Shown one piece after another: positions 52,754 through 61,862 of a stretch of DNA of 64,000 nt. The first letter of the stretch is position 1, and every line of letters starts with the position of its first letter. The position numbers and the translations under genes were made by a program. The notes below the pieces were generated by a model. That model had not been told where the DNA came from and searched no databases. It worked only from the letters and a program-made list of their open reading frames with translations. The stretch comes from Bradyrhizobium sp. URHD0069 (lineage in GTDB: Bacteria; Pseudomonadota; Alphaproteobacteria; Rhizobiales; Xanthobacteraceae). Where the stretch lies: NCBI RefSeq assembly GCF_000701345.1, contig NZ_KL370775.1, positions 186,001 through 250,000 on the forward strand, in the 5' to 3' direction.

Positions 52754-55120
52754 ATGGCGAGAGAACCCGCACGCCTTGAACTGCTGTCCGCGCTGGCACG
52801 CAAAGTCTTATGGCTGTCCTCGTGGACCATCCATCACGCCAATCACATCCGGCTCAATGCCGACGGCTTGAAGGTCGGCGGTCATCAGGCCTCGTCGGCA
52901 TCGCTCGCGACCATCATGTCGGCGCTGTATTTCTCGGTGTTGCGGCCGGAAGACCGCGTCGCAGTGAAGCCGCATGCCAGCCCGGTGTTTCACGCCATCC
53001 AGTATCTGTTCGGACGCCAGACCCGCGAGAAGCTGGAAAATTTTCGCGGGTTTAAGGGCGCGCAGTCCTATCCGTCGCGCACCAAGGACGCCGACGACGT
53101 CGATTTCTCCACCGGCTCCGTGGGGCTCGGCGTGGCGCAGACATTGTTCTCCTCGCTGGTGCAGGATTACGTGAAGGCGCATGGCTGGATGAAGGATCGC
53201 CCCGAAGGGCGGATGATCGCACTGGTCGGCGACGCGGAGATGGACGAGGGCAATATCTTCGAGGCGTTGCTGGAGGGCTGGAAGCACGGCCTGCGCAACA
53301 CCTGGTGGGTGGTCGATTACAACCGCCAGAGCCTGGATGCCGTGGTGCGCGAAGGGCTGTGGGAGAAATTCGAGACCATGTTCCGGAATTTCGGCTGGGA
53401 TGTGGTGATCGTGAAATACGGCAGCCTGATGCGGGCGGCGTTCGCCGAACCCGGGGGCGAGGCGCTGAAGCGTTGGATCGATGCCTGCCCGAACCAGTTG
53501 TATGCCGCGCTGTGCTTTCAGGGCGGAGCCGCGTTCCGCAAGCATCTGCGCGACGAAATTGGCGATCAGGGTGCGGTGTCGCAACTGATCGAGAAGCGCA
53601 GCGACGACGAATTGCTTGAACTGATGTCCAATCTCGGCGGCCACGACATGGCCAGCATGTGTGAGGCCTTCGACGCCATCGATCATGATCGGCCGGTCTG
53701 CTTCATCGCCTATACCATCAAAGGCATCGGTCTGCCGTTCCAGGGTCACAAGGACAACCATGCGGGGTTGATGACCGTTACGCAGATGGAGAAGTGGCGT
53801 GCGGCGCAGAACATCCGACCGGGTCACGAATGGGAGAAATTCGAAGGGCTCTCTCAAGAGCCGGCGGCGCTGGAGGCGTTTCTCGCGGATGCGCCATTCA
53901 ACCGCGAATCCCAGCGTCGCCTGACAGCCCCTGTAATCGATGTGCCGCAGCAGCTGTCGCTGAAACCGTCGCCGCAGATGTCGACCCAACAGGGCTTTGG
54001 CTTTGTGCTTAACGAACTCGCCCGCGGCGATACCGAATTGGCTTCGCGCATCGTCACCGCTTCGCCCGACGTCACCGTGTCGACCAATCTTGGCGCCTGG
54101 GTCAACCGCCGCGGGCTGTTCGCGCGCGCCGAGAAGGCCGACCTGTTTCGTAGCGAGAAGATACCCTCGACCTTCAACTGGGATTTCTCGCCGAAGGGAC
54201 AACACATCGAACTTGGCATCGCCGAGATGAACCTGTTCATCCTGATGTCGGCGCTGGGGCTGTCGCACGCCATCAACGGTGAACGGCTGCTGCCGATCGC
54301 AACGTTGTACGATCCCTTCATCGAGCGCGGCCTCGATGCGCTGAACTACGCCTGTTATCAGGACGCGCGCTTCATGGTGGTGGCGACGCCGTCGGGCATC
54401 ACGCTGGCGCCGGAAGGCGGCGCTCATCAGTCGATCGCGACGCCGCTGATCGGGATGGCGCAGGATGGCCTCGCCTCGTTCGAGCCGGCCTTTGTCGATG
54501 AGTTGGCTGTCATCATGGGCTGGGGATTCCGCTACATGCAGCGCGAAGGCGGCGAGGGCGGTTCGGTTTACTTAAGGCTTTCGACCCGCACGATTGATCA
54601 GCCGCAGCGGATGATGACACCCGACTTGCAGAAGGGCATCACCGACGGGGCCTATTGGCTGCGCAAGCCGGGACCGAACGCGGAAGCCGTGATCGCCTAT
54701 ACCGGCGCGGTCGCGCCCGAAGCGATCGAGGCCATCGGCCTTATCGGCGAAAGCCGCCGGGATGTCGGCTTGCTGGCGATCACGTCGGCCGACCGGCTGC
54801 ATGCGGGATGGACCGCGGCGCGCAAGCTGCGCCGCGACCGGCGCGGCGTGCCGCATCTCAGCCATATCGAAAAATTGCTGACGCCGCTGCCGCGCGATTG
54901 CGGCATCGTCACCGTGATCGACGGCCACCCCGCGACACTGGGCTGGCTCGGTAGCGTGCGCGGCCACAAGGTCGAAGCGCTCGGCGTCGAGCAATTCGGT
55001 CAGACCGGGACGATCGGCGAGCTCTATCGCCATCACGGCATCGACGCCAACGCCATCATTGATGCGGCCGAAAGCCTCACCGCCGGCGGGCCGGTGCGGC
55101 ACCGCAAAATGGCGGTGTAG
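52754..55120 (+). CDS. AceE-like thiamine-diphosphate-dependent E1 / transketolase family protein
   Basis: A 788-residue single-chain enzyme resembling homodimeric pyruvate dehydrogenase E1. The N-terminal domain shows HIRLNADGLKVGGHQASSAS and the ThDP motif G159-D-AEMDEGN ... N190 (about 30 apart). Central histidines lie in YTIKGIGLPFQGHKDNHAGL. The pyrimidine-binding and C-terminal transketolase domains follow (HIELGIAEMNLFILMSALGL; GQTGTIGELYRHHG). It is roughly 100 residues shorter than AceE and no E2 or E3 gene is nearby, so it may act on another 2-oxo acid or as a lyase. Divergent from the Lrp gene. ATG 52754 was chosen. Confidence 0.87.
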   Translation: MAREPARLELLSALARKVLWLSSWTIHHANHIRLNADGLKVGGHQASSASLATIMSALYFSVLRPEDRVAVKPHASPVFHAIQYLFGRQTREKLENFRGFKGAQSYPSRTKDADDVDFSTGSVGLGVAQTLFSSLVQDYVKAHGWMKDRPEGRMIALVGDAEMDEGNIFEALLEGWKHGLRNTWWVVDYNRQSLDAVVREGLWEKFETMFRNFGWDVVIVKYGSLMRAAFAEPGGEALKRWIDACPNQLYAALCFQGGAAFRKHLRDEIGDQGAVSQLIEKRSDDELLELMSNLGGHDMASMCEAFDAIDHDRPVCFIAYTIKGIGLPFQGHKDNHAGLMTVTQMEKWRAAQNIRPGHEWEKFEGLSQEPAALEAFLADAPFNRESQRRLTAPVIDVPQQLSLKPSPQMSTQQGFGFVLNELARGDTELASRIVTASPDVTVSTNLGAWVNRRGLFARAEKADLFRSEKIPSTFNWDFSPKGQHIELGIAEMNLFILMSALGLSHAINGERLLPIATLYDPFIERGLDALNYACYQDARFMVVATPSGITLAPEGGAHQSIATPLIGMAQDGLASFEPAFVDELAVIMGWGFRYMQREGGEGGSVYLRLSTRTIDQPQRMMTPDLQKGITDGAYWLRKPGPNAEAVIAYTGAVAPEAIEAIGLIGESRRDVGLLAITSADRLHAGWTAARKLRRDRRGVPHLSHIEKLLTPLPRDCGIVTVIDGHPATLGWLGSVRGHKVEALGVEQFGQTGTIGELYRHHGIDANAIIDAAESLTAGGPVRHRKMAV

Positions 55121-55434
55121 TTTTCAGGCTGTCGCCCCGGCGAAAGCCGCGGCGCATGGTCCGCGGCGGTCGCTATCTTTAAACGGCGGCAGACACTTCC
55201 TTTAACAAATGGCGCTGGTGGCTATGGGTGCCGGTCCGGCGCGCGCTTCGCTCGGCCGGAACGACGCCTAAACTGACTGGTGTTGCTTCCTCCACAACCC
55301 TGATTATATATGCTGCTTGCGCTGCCATGCGGCGTCCCGCATATGGCGGGTTCAATTTTCCGAGCATTCGTGCAAGGATGCTTGCTGAACGCACCGTTCG
55401 CCTTCCATTTGCCGCTGAAATCAAGAGGTTTACG
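55121..55434. other. Intergenic region with a degenerate repeat
   Basis: About 310 bp between the AceE-like gene and the aldehyde dehydrogenase. CGGC-GAAA-GCCG near 55137-55150 resembles the GAAA-capped hairpin of the element at 60794. GGCGCGCGCTTCGCTCGGCC near 55235-55260 has the flavour of the same repeat family. The open frame upstream of 55435 is in frame with the dehydrogenase but lacks its family features. Confidence 0.4.
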
Positions 55435-56865
55435 ATGGTCAACCGCATGCAATTCTACATCGATGGCGCTTGGGTCGATCCCGTCGTCAAGAAGTCTACG
55501 CCCGTCGTGAACCCCGCGACGGAGGAGGCGATGTATGAGGTTGCGCTAGGCTCCAAGGCCGACGTCGACAAGGCCGTGGCCGCCGCGCGCCGCGCCTTCG
55601 AGACGTTTTCGCAGACCAGCCGCGAGGACCGCGTGGCGCTGCTCTCGAAGGTCATCGAAATCTACAAGACCCGCATGAAGGATATCGGCGCCGCCGTTTC
55701 CGACGAGATGGGCGCGCCGCTGCCGATGGCGGAGAAGCTGCAGGCCGGCGCCGGCCTCGGGCATCTCGCGTCCACGCTGGAGGTTCTCAAGAACTACAAT
55801 TTCGAAGAGCCTGTCGGTTCGGCAATGGTGGTGCGCGAACCCGTCGGCGTCATCGGCATGATTACGCCATGGAATTGGCCGCTGAACCAGATCGCCTGCA
55901 AGGTCGCGCCAGCGCTTGCCGCCGGCTGCACCATGATCCTGAAGCCGTCGGAATTCACGCCGTCGTCGGCGCTGATTTTCGCGGAAATCCTGCACGAAGC
56001 CGGCGTACCCAAGGGCGTCTTCAACCTGATCAACGGCCTCGGCCCTGAAGTCGGCGCCGCCATGAGCGAGCACCCGGACATCGATATGATCTCCTTCACC
56101 GGTTCAACCCGCGCCGGCATCGATGTGGCCAAACGCGCCGCGCCGACGGTCAAGCGCGTCAGCCAGGAATTGGGCGGCAAGTCGCCGAACATCATCCTTG
56201 AAGGCGCTGATTTGGCGAAGGCCGTCACCGGCGGCGTGATGCACATCTTCAACAATTCCGGGCAGTCGTGCAACGCACCGTCCCGGATGATTGTGCCGCT
56301 GTCGAAGATGAAGGAAGTCGCCGCCATCGCCAAGAGCGTGGCCGACAAGACCAAGGCCGGCGATCCTCGCGCCGAGGGCACCACCATCGGCCCAGTCGTA
56401 TCTCGCATCCAGTGGGACAAGATCCAGACGCTGATTCAGAAGGGCATCGAGGAAGGTGCAACGCTGGTTGCCGGTGGTCCCGGTCTGCCGGAAGGTGTCA
56501 ACAAGGGCTTCTATGTGCGCCCGACCATCTTCGCCGACGTCACCAACGACATGACCATCGCGCGCGAGGAAATTTTCGGCCCCGTTCTCACCATTCTCGG
56601 CGCCAAGGATGAAGCCGACGCGGTGCGGATCGCCAACGATACGCCGTATGGTCTGGCGGGTTACGTCTCCGCCGACACCGTCGAAACCGCCCGCAAGGTC
56701 GGCCGCAAGCTGCGCGCCGGCAACGTCAACCTGCAGGGCGTGCCGAACGACCGCACCGCGCCGTTCGGCGGCTACAAGCAGTCCGGCAACGGCCGCGAAT
56801 GGGGCAAATACGGCCTGGAAGAATATCTCGAGGTCAAGGCGATCGCCGGCTTCAACGCCGCGTAA
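55435..56865 (+). CDS. NAD(P)-dependent aldehyde dehydrogenase
   Basis: A 476-residue ALDH from ATG 55435 (GAGG seven bases upstream). Active-site C279 lies in NNSGQSCNAPSRM and general base E245 in VSQELGGKSPNII; the cofactor site shows MITPWNWPLNQIACKVAPAL and the Gly motif SFTGSTRAGID. The C-terminal GGYKQSGNGREWGKYGLEEY is standard. Substrate is unknown; betaine-aldehyde- or aromatic-aldehyde-type and 2-oxoglutarate-semialdehyde-type enzymes look alike at this level. It ends at a strong terminator. Confidence 0.92.
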   Translation: MVNRMQFYIDGAWVDPVVKKSTPVVNPATEEAMYEVALGSKADVDKAVAAARRAFETFSQTSREDRVALLSKVIEIYKTRMKDIGAAVSDEMGAPLPMAEKLQAGAGLGHLASTLEVLKNYNFEEPVGSAMVVREPVGVIGMITPWNWPLNQIACKVAPALAAGCTMILKPSEFTPSSALIFAEILHEAGVPKGVFNLINGLGPEVGAAMSEHPDIDMISFTGSTRAGIDVAKRAAPTVKRVSQELGGKSPNIILEGADLAKAVTGGVMHIFNNSGQSCNAPSRMIVPLSKMKEVAAIAKSVADKTKAGDPRAEGTTIGPVVSRIQWDKIQTLIQKGIEEGATLVAGGPGLPEGVNKGFYVRPTIFADVTNDMTIAREEIFGPVLTILGAKDEADAVRIANDTPYGLAGYVSADTVETARKVGRKLRAGNVNLQGVPNDRTAPFGGYKQSGNGREWGKYGLEEYLEVKAIAGFNAA

Positions 56866-56883
56866 ATCTTTGCGGTGACGCAG

Positions 56884-56918
56884 CGCCGGAGCGGGATTAA
56901 ATCCCGCTCCGGCGTTTT
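56884..56918 (+). terminator. Rho-independent terminator after the aldehyde dehydrogenase gene
   Basis: CGCCGGAGCGGGA pairs perfectly with TCCCGCTCCGGCG (13 bp, TTAAA loop), followed by TTTT at 56915-56918. It starts 18 bp after the stop codon. This is the clearest intrinsic terminator in the window. Confidence 0.92.
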
Positions 56919-56999
56919 GCGTCTTGAGACAGTTGTACAAACTCGACGTCGTCCGGGCCACGCGAAGCGCGAGCCGGGTTTCGCAGGGACGAGGATGAA

Positions 57000-57968
57000 T
57001 TATCCGCCCAGCGCCCCCTGGGTGTTTACGTACAACGCATAGATCGACTGGCTCGCGGCCATGAACAGCCGGTTGCGCTTCAATCCGCCGAAGCAAACGT
57101 TGGCGCAGCGTTCGGGTAGCGCGATGCGGCCGATCAAAACGCCATCGGGCGCGTAGACCACGACGCCATCGAGCTCGGGATCGCCCATGCCCCAGCCGCA
57201 CCACAGATTGCCGTCGATGTCGCAGCGCATGCCGTCGGGTGTGCCGGGCCCGGCGTCGATGAACACCCGCTTGTTGGAGATTTTATCCCCGTTGGCCGCC
57301 ACGTCATAGGCGAGGATCTTGCGGTTCGGCACACCGCGCGATTCCACGACATAGAGGATCTTTTCGTCCGGCGAGAAGCACAACCCATTGGGGCCGAGCA
57401 CGCCTTCGGCGACGATGCTGGCCTTTCCGCTCTTGGCATCGATCCGGTAGACGTTGGCGTCGATCTCGGATTCGGCCTTGTAGCCTTCGTAGTTGCTGAG
57501 CAATCCAAAAACCGGATCGGTGAACCAGATCGAGGCATCGGATTTCACCACGACGTCGTTCGGCGAGTTCAGTCGCTTGCCGTCGAAGGAGTCCATCAGC
57601 ACCGTAATCGAGCCGTCATATTCGGTGCGGGTGACACGGCGTCCGCCATGCTCGCAGGTGATCAGCCGTCCCTGGCGATCGCGAGTATGACCATTGGCGA
57701 AATTCGATGGCTTGCGGAAGATGCTGACGGCGCCGGTTTCCTCTTCCCACTTGATGATGCGGTTGTTGGGAATGTCGCTGCACAACAGATAGCCTCCGTC
57801 GCCGAACCACACCGGACCTTCGGCCCAGCGCAATCCCGTGGTCAGCCGCTCCACGGCCGACAGTTTCAGCCAGTACTTTTCAAAGCGTGGATCGAGCGCC
57901 TGGATTGCCGGATCGGGATAATACGTCGCCGGCCGCCAACCGGCGGAATGGGGTGTTGCCTCGGACAT
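57000..57968 (-). CDS. SMP-30/gluconolactonase/LRE-family lactonase
   Basis: A 322-residue six-bladed beta-propeller. Metal-site motifs are GLRWAEGPVWFGDGGYLLCS with the Glu ligand, RLNSPNDVVVKSDASIWFTD with an Asn ligand, EGVLGPNGLCFSPDEKILYV, and the Asp-bearing FIDAGPGTPDGMRCDIDGNL. It hydrolyses sugar lactones. Next to a uronate-dehydrogenase-like gene and an IlvD/EDD dehydratase it fits a pathway in which a sugar or uronate is oxidised to a lactone, opened, then dehydrated. Divergent from the dehydrogenase gene. No signal peptide. Confidence 0.9.
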   Translation of the reverse strand: MSEATPHSAGWRPATYYPDPAIQALDPRFEKYWLKLSAVERLTTGLRWAEGPVWFGDGGYLLCSDIPNNRIIKWEEETGAVSIFRKPSNFANGHTRDRQGRLITCEHGGRRVTRTEYDGSITVLMDSFDGKRLNSPNDVVVKSDASIWFTDPVFGLLSNYEGYKAESEIDANVYRIDAKSGKASIVAEGVLGPNGLCFSPDEKILYVVESRGVPNRKILAYDVAANGDKISNKRVFIDAGPGTPDGMRCDIDGNLWCGWGMGDPELDGVVVYAPDGVLIGRIALPERCANVCFGGLKRNRLFMAASQSIYALYVNTQGALGG

Positions 57969-58126
57969 TTGCTGTTCTCGTTGTTGCCGTGCTTCCTCGC
58001 AAGTTTGCTACCATTGACTTTCTACAACAGCAAGCAAGGCGATGGTGTTTGGGTTGCGCGTGGTCGCTTGCCGCATCGCGGCCACCGCGCCATACTCCCT
58101 TCAACGCTGCAAGAACGAGGGATGAA

Positions 58127-58951
58127 ATGCCACGCATATTGATGACTGGAGCGTCGGGGGGTATCGGCACGGCCTTGCGCAAATTGTTGCCGCCGATCTA
58201 TCCGGATTTGCTGCTGAGCGATGTGAAAACGCCTGCTGATCTCGGCGCCAAAGAAAAATTCAAGGCGGCCGAACTGTCCGACCTCGCGCAGGTCGAGGCG
58301 ATTTGCGAGGGCATCGACGGCATCCTGCATTTTGGCGGGTTTTCGGTCGAGGGACCGTGGGACGATATTCTGCAGTCCAATATCATCGGCTGTTACAATC
58401 TGTTCGAGGCGGCGCGCAAAAAGAACGTCAAGCGCATCGTGTTTGCGTCATCGAACCACGCGGTGGGCTTTTATCCGCGCCATCACCGGATCGGAACGGA
58501 TGTGACGGCCCGCCCCGACAGCCGCTATGGCGTCAGCAAGGTCTTCGGCGAGGCGGTTGGCGCGCTCTATGCCGACAAGCACGGGCTTAAGGTGACCTGC
58601 CTTAGGATCGGAAATTTCGGCGAGAAGCCGTTGGACCACCGCCGGCTATCGATCTGGCTCAAGCCGGAAGATCTGGTGCAGCTGTGCCGGATCGGGCTCG
58701 ATCATCCCGATATCCAGTTCGAAATTTTCTACGGCGCGTCGTACAACGAGCGCGCGTGGTGGGATAATCACCGCGCCTACGACTTCGGCTATCGCCCGAC
58801 CGGCCGCGCCGAGGACTTTCGCGAGCATGCCATGGCCGAGCAGGCCAAGCTTGCGGCCGACCCCGTCAGCGATTTCTACCAGGGCGGCGCGTTCTGCAGC
58901 ATGGAGTTCGGCGGCGACGCCGGCAAGATCATCGACTGGAAACAGGCATAA
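58127..58951 (+). CDS. NAD-dependent epimerase/dehydratase-family protein, uronate-dehydrogenase-like
   Basis: A 274-residue short-chain Rossmann protein from ATG 58127 (GAGGGATGAA upstream); the frame is open 80 codons further but that part has no domain. NAD motif MTGASGGIGTALR; catalytic Tyr134-xxx-Lys138 in DSRYGVSKVFGEAVG; SSNHAVGFYPRHHRIGTDV holds the catalytic Ser. Length and SSNHxVGFY pattern match uronate dehydrogenase, which oxidises galacturonate or glucuronate to the aldarolactone. The lactonase upstream and the dehydratase downstream support this. Confidence 0.85.
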   Translation: MPRILMTGASGGIGTALRKLLPPIYPDLLLSDVKTPADLGAKEKFKAAELSDLAQVEAICEGIDGILHFGGFSVEGPWDDILQSNIIGCYNLFEAARKKNVKRIVFASSNHAVGFYPRHHRIGTDVTARPDSRYGVSKVFGEAVGALYADKHGLKVTCLRIGNFGEKPLDHRRLSIWLKPEDLVQLCRIGLDHPDIQFEIFYGASYNERAWWDNHRAYDFGYRPTGRAEDFREHAMAEQAKLAADPVSDFYQGGAFCSMEFGGDAGKIIDWKQA

Positions 58952-59064
58952 AATTCGATCCTGCTTGAACTCTTGCTTCGACATTGCGACAACGACGGTG
59001 CGCTCGCTCTCCCAATGGGGAGGTGAAGCTGAGCGTCGGCGCTTCTACTCTAAAGGAAACTCAA

Positions 59065-60771
59065 ATGGCTGACGGACTTCGCAAGGGACTGACAAGCTAT
59101 GGCGACGCCGGATTTTCGCTGTTCCTGCGCAAGGCCTTCATCAAGGCGATGGGCTATTCCGACGACGCGCTCAATCGGCCGATCGTCGGCATCACCAACA
59201 CCCATAGCGATTACAATCCGTGCCACGGCAACGTGCCGCAGATCATCGAAGCGGTGAAGCGCGGCGTGATGCTGGCGGGCGCGATGCCGATGGTGTTCCC
59301 GACCATCTCGATTGCCGAAAGCTTTGCGTTTCCGACCTCGATGTACCTGCGCAATCTGATGGCGATGGATACCGAGGAGATGATCCGGGCGCAGCCAATG
59401 GACGCCGTGGTCGTGATCGGCGGCTGCGACAAGACCTTGCCGGCGCAGCTGATGGCCGTCGTCAGCGCCGATCTGCCGACCGTCGTCATCCCGGTAGGGC
59501 CGATGGTGGTCGGGCATCACAAGGGCGAGGTGCTCGGCGCCTGCACCGACTGCCGCCGGTTGTGGGCAAAGTATCGCGCCGGCGAAATCGACGATGTCGA
59601 GATTGAAGCGGTCAACGGCCGTCTCGCGCCCTCCGTCGGTACCTGCATGGTAATGGGCACCGCCAGCACCATGGCCTGCATCACCGAAGCGCTGGGTTTG
59701 TCGCTGCCGATGAGCGCAACGATACCCGCGCCGCACGCCGAGCGGTTTCGCTCCGCGGAAGCCAGCGGCAAGGTCGCCGCCGAGATGGCTATGGCGAAAG
59801 CGCCGCGACCGAGCGAGCTGTTGACGCCGGCGGCGTTCAAAAATGCGCAAGTGGTGCTGCAGGCGATCGGTGGCTCCACCAACGGCCTCATTCACCTGAC
59901 GGCAATCGCCAATCGCACCAAACATCGCATCGATCTCGAAACCTTCGACAAGCTCGGCCGCGAGGTACCTGTGCTGATCGACCTGAAGCCGTCGGGCGAG
60001 CATTACATGGAGCATTTCCATCATGCCGGCGGCGTGCCGAAGCTGATGGCGCAGCTCGGCGATCTGATCGACCTCGATGCCAAGACCATCACCGGTGCGA
60101 CGCTGCGCGACGTCGTCGCCGGCGCCGAGGAGGTGCCGGGGCAGGATGCGATCCGTCAGCTCACTGATCCGATCAAGCCCGAGGGCGCGATGGCGGTGCT
60201 GCACGGCAATCTCGCGCCGCGTGGTGCCGTGATCAAGCATTCAGCGGCGAGCCCCAAACTTCTGCAACATACCGGCCGCGCCGTGGTGTTCGAGTCGGTC
60301 GAAGACATGACCTTGCGGGTAGATAGTCCCGATCTCGAGGTCAATGCCGACGACGTGCTGGTGTTGCGCAACGCCGGTCCCAAGGGCGCGCCGGGCATGC
60401 CGGAGGCGGGCTATCTGCCGATCCCGAAAAAGCTGGCGCGCGCAGGCGTCAAGGACATGGTGCGGATATCGGACGCGCGGATGAGCGGCACCGCGTTCGG
60501 CACCATCGTGCTGCACATCACGCCGGAATCCGCCGCGGGCGGTCCGCTGGCGCTGGTGAAGAATGGCGACATGATCCGGCTCGACGTCGCAAAACGAAGC
60601 ATCGATCTTTTGGTCGACGCGGCCGAGCTTGAAAAGCGCCGTGCGGCGCTGGCGCCCGTGGCGGCCCCGGAATGGGCGAAGCGCGGCTACGCGCATCTGT
60701 TCAACGAGACCATCCTGCAGGCCGACGAAGGCTGTGATTTCGATTTCATGCGCGCCAAGGGGAAGGGGTAG
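59065..60771 (+). CDS. IlvD/EDD-family sugar-acid dehydratase (arabinonate/xylonate type)
   Basis: A 568-residue [2Fe-2S] dehydratase from ATG 59065 (AAGGAAAC upstream). Cluster cysteines C53 (NPCHGN), C121 (IGGCDKTLPAQ) and C194 (GTCMVMGTAST) have spacings of 68 and 73, those of rhizobial L-arabinonate dehydratase. GEHYMEHFHHAGGVPKLM and DARMSGTAFGTIVLHITPES are also family motifs. It removes water from a sugar acid to give a 2-keto-3-deoxy acid. The preceding lactonase and dehydrogenase provide a coherent route to its substrate. Which sugar is used is not determined. Confidence 0.9.
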   Translation: MADGLRKGLTSYGDAGFSLFLRKAFIKAMGYSDDALNRPIVGITNTHSDYNPCHGNVPQIIEAVKRGVMLAGAMPMVFPTISIAESFAFPTSMYLRNLMAMDTEEMIRAQPMDAVVVIGGCDKTLPAQLMAVVSADLPTVVIPVGPMVVGHHKGEVLGACTDCRRLWAKYRAGEIDDVEIEAVNGRLAPSVGTCMVMGTASTMACITEALGLSLPMSATIPAPHAERFRSAEASGKVAAEMAMAKAPRPSELLTPAAFKNAQVVLQAIGGSTNGLIHLTAIANRTKHRIDLETFDKLGREVPVLIDLKPSGEHYMEHFHHAGGVPKLMAQLGDLIDLDAKTITGATLRDVVAGAEEVPGQDAIRQLTDPIKPEGAMAVLHGNLAPRGAVIKHSAASPKLLQHTGRAVVFESVEDMTLRVDSPDLEVNADDVLVLRNAGPKGAPGMPEAGYLPIPKKLARAGVKDMVRISDARMSGTAFGTIVLHITPESAAGGPLALVKNGDMIRLDVAKRSIDLLVDAAELEKRRAALAPVAAPEWAKRGYAHLFNETILQADEGCDFDFMRAKGKG

Positions 60772-60793
60772 CGTCTTTCCGCACCAGACAGCG

Positions 60794-60892
60794 GTCGTGC
60801 CCGCGAAAGCGGGCATCCAGTATTCCATAGTCATGCGATGGAGCCGATGCGTCGCGGCATACTGGATCATCCGCTTTCGCCGATGATGACGG
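60794..60892. repeat. Dispersed palindromic (REP-like) element
   Basis: A GAAA-capped hairpin (GCCCGC-GAAA-GCGGGC, 60799-60814) is followed by ATCCAGTAT (60815-60823), which pairs with ATACTGGAT (60859-60867); a second arm ATCCGCTTTCGC ends the unit. This CCCGCGAAAGCGGGCATCCAG form is another common intergenic repeat of Bradyrhizobium-type genomes. It sits between the dehydratase stop and the convergent enoyl-CoA hydratase stop. Confidence 0.8.
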
Positions 60893-60916
60893 CCAGCGAT
60901 GCCGCTAGCATCAGAG

Positions 60917-61720
60917 CTACTTCCCCTTGCTCGTGAACTTCTTCACGGCGATGCGGAATTCTTTGGTATGCATGCAGTCGATGATGGCATTTCGTTCGGC
61001 GTCGAGCTGCGCTTCGATCGGCGTGACAGGGGCGCTGTGGATCAGCGCCTTGGTGGCGGCCAACGCTGCCGGCGCGTTTTGCGCCAGGCGCTGCGCCAGT
61101 TCGCGAGTGGCGGCTTTCAGCTCAGCCGCGGGGACGACTTTGGCAACCAGTCCCCAGTTATGGGCTTGCGTCGCCGAAAAGCTGTCTTCCGCGAGAAAGA
61201 TTTGCAGGGCGCGGCGCGCGCCGACGCTTGCGACGGCGCCCACGGTGCCGCCGCCGTCAGGCGATACGCCGAGCTTTGCATAGGCCGGGGTGAAGCGGGC
61301 GTCCTCCGCGGCGATGCAGAGGTCCGCGACAAAGGCAAGTGAGAGTCCGGCGCCTGCCGCCGAGCCGTGCACGCTGGCCAGTACGATCTTCGGCATTCGT
61401 CGAAGGCTGGTGATGAAGGCGTGATAGTGCAGCAGTAACTCTCCGACCACCGGTGCAATGTTGTCGGCCTCGGCAGCGGCGCCGATAGTCTGCAGATTGC
61501 CGCCGGCGCAGAACGCGCGGCCCTCGCCTTCGATCACCAGCACCCGGATGTTGTCGTCCGCCTCAACCTCTGCGCTCAGCTGTTCCAGTTTTTTGGCGAT
61601 CGAAAGATCGATCGAGTTGAAGGCACTGGGACGATTGAGCGTGATGGTGGCGATCGGACCTTCGATCCTGAGCAGCGCCGGATCTTCGGGAGGAGAGGTG
61701 GCATCAACGGACGTCGGCAT
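60917..61720 (-). CDS. Enoyl-CoA hydratase/isomerase family protein
   Basis: A 267-residue crotonase from ATG 61720; the frame is open to 62023 but the extra 101 residues resemble no domain. Oxyanion-hole motifs are EGEGRAFCAGGNLQTIGAAA and VHGSAAGAGLSLAFVADLCI; DARFTPAYAKLGVSPDGGGT places Asp-Gly-Gly where many isomerases have the catalytic Glu, typical of PaaG-like isomerases and of members with altered chemistry. The tail ends KKFTSKGK. Substrate unknown. Confidence 0.88.
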   Translation of the reverse strand: MPTSVDATSPPEDPALLRIEGPIATITLNRPSAFNSIDLSIAKKLEQLSAEVEADDNIRVLVIEGEGRAFCAGGNLQTIGAAAEADNIAPVVGELLLHYHAFITSLRRMPKIVLASVHGSAAGAGLSLAFVADLCIAAEDARFTPAYAKLGVSPDGGGTVGAVASVGARRALQIFLAEDSFSATQAHNWGLVAKVVPAAELKAATRELAQRLAQNAPAALAATKALIHSAPVTPIEAQLDAERNAIIDCMHTKEFRIAVKKFTSKGK

Positions 61721-61862
61721 TTGAAAAAGCCCCGGTCTCGAAAAGATTGCCGGACATTTAAATAGCAGAAGGGAAGAGGTGACAATCCCCGGCGAAATCT
61801 GCAAAATGCGGCGAGCGGCCAGGCGGATCACCGCATCGCAACAGCTGAAAACGGGAGCAGGC

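Noticed and set aside
52808..54427. 539-codon minus-strand open frame
   Set aside because: Fully antisense to the AceE-like gene, whose ThDP motif and domains are clear.
59050..60240. 396-codon minus-strand open frame
   Set aside because: Antisense to the IlvD/EDD dehydratase; His/Arg/Asp-rich composition typical of a shadow.
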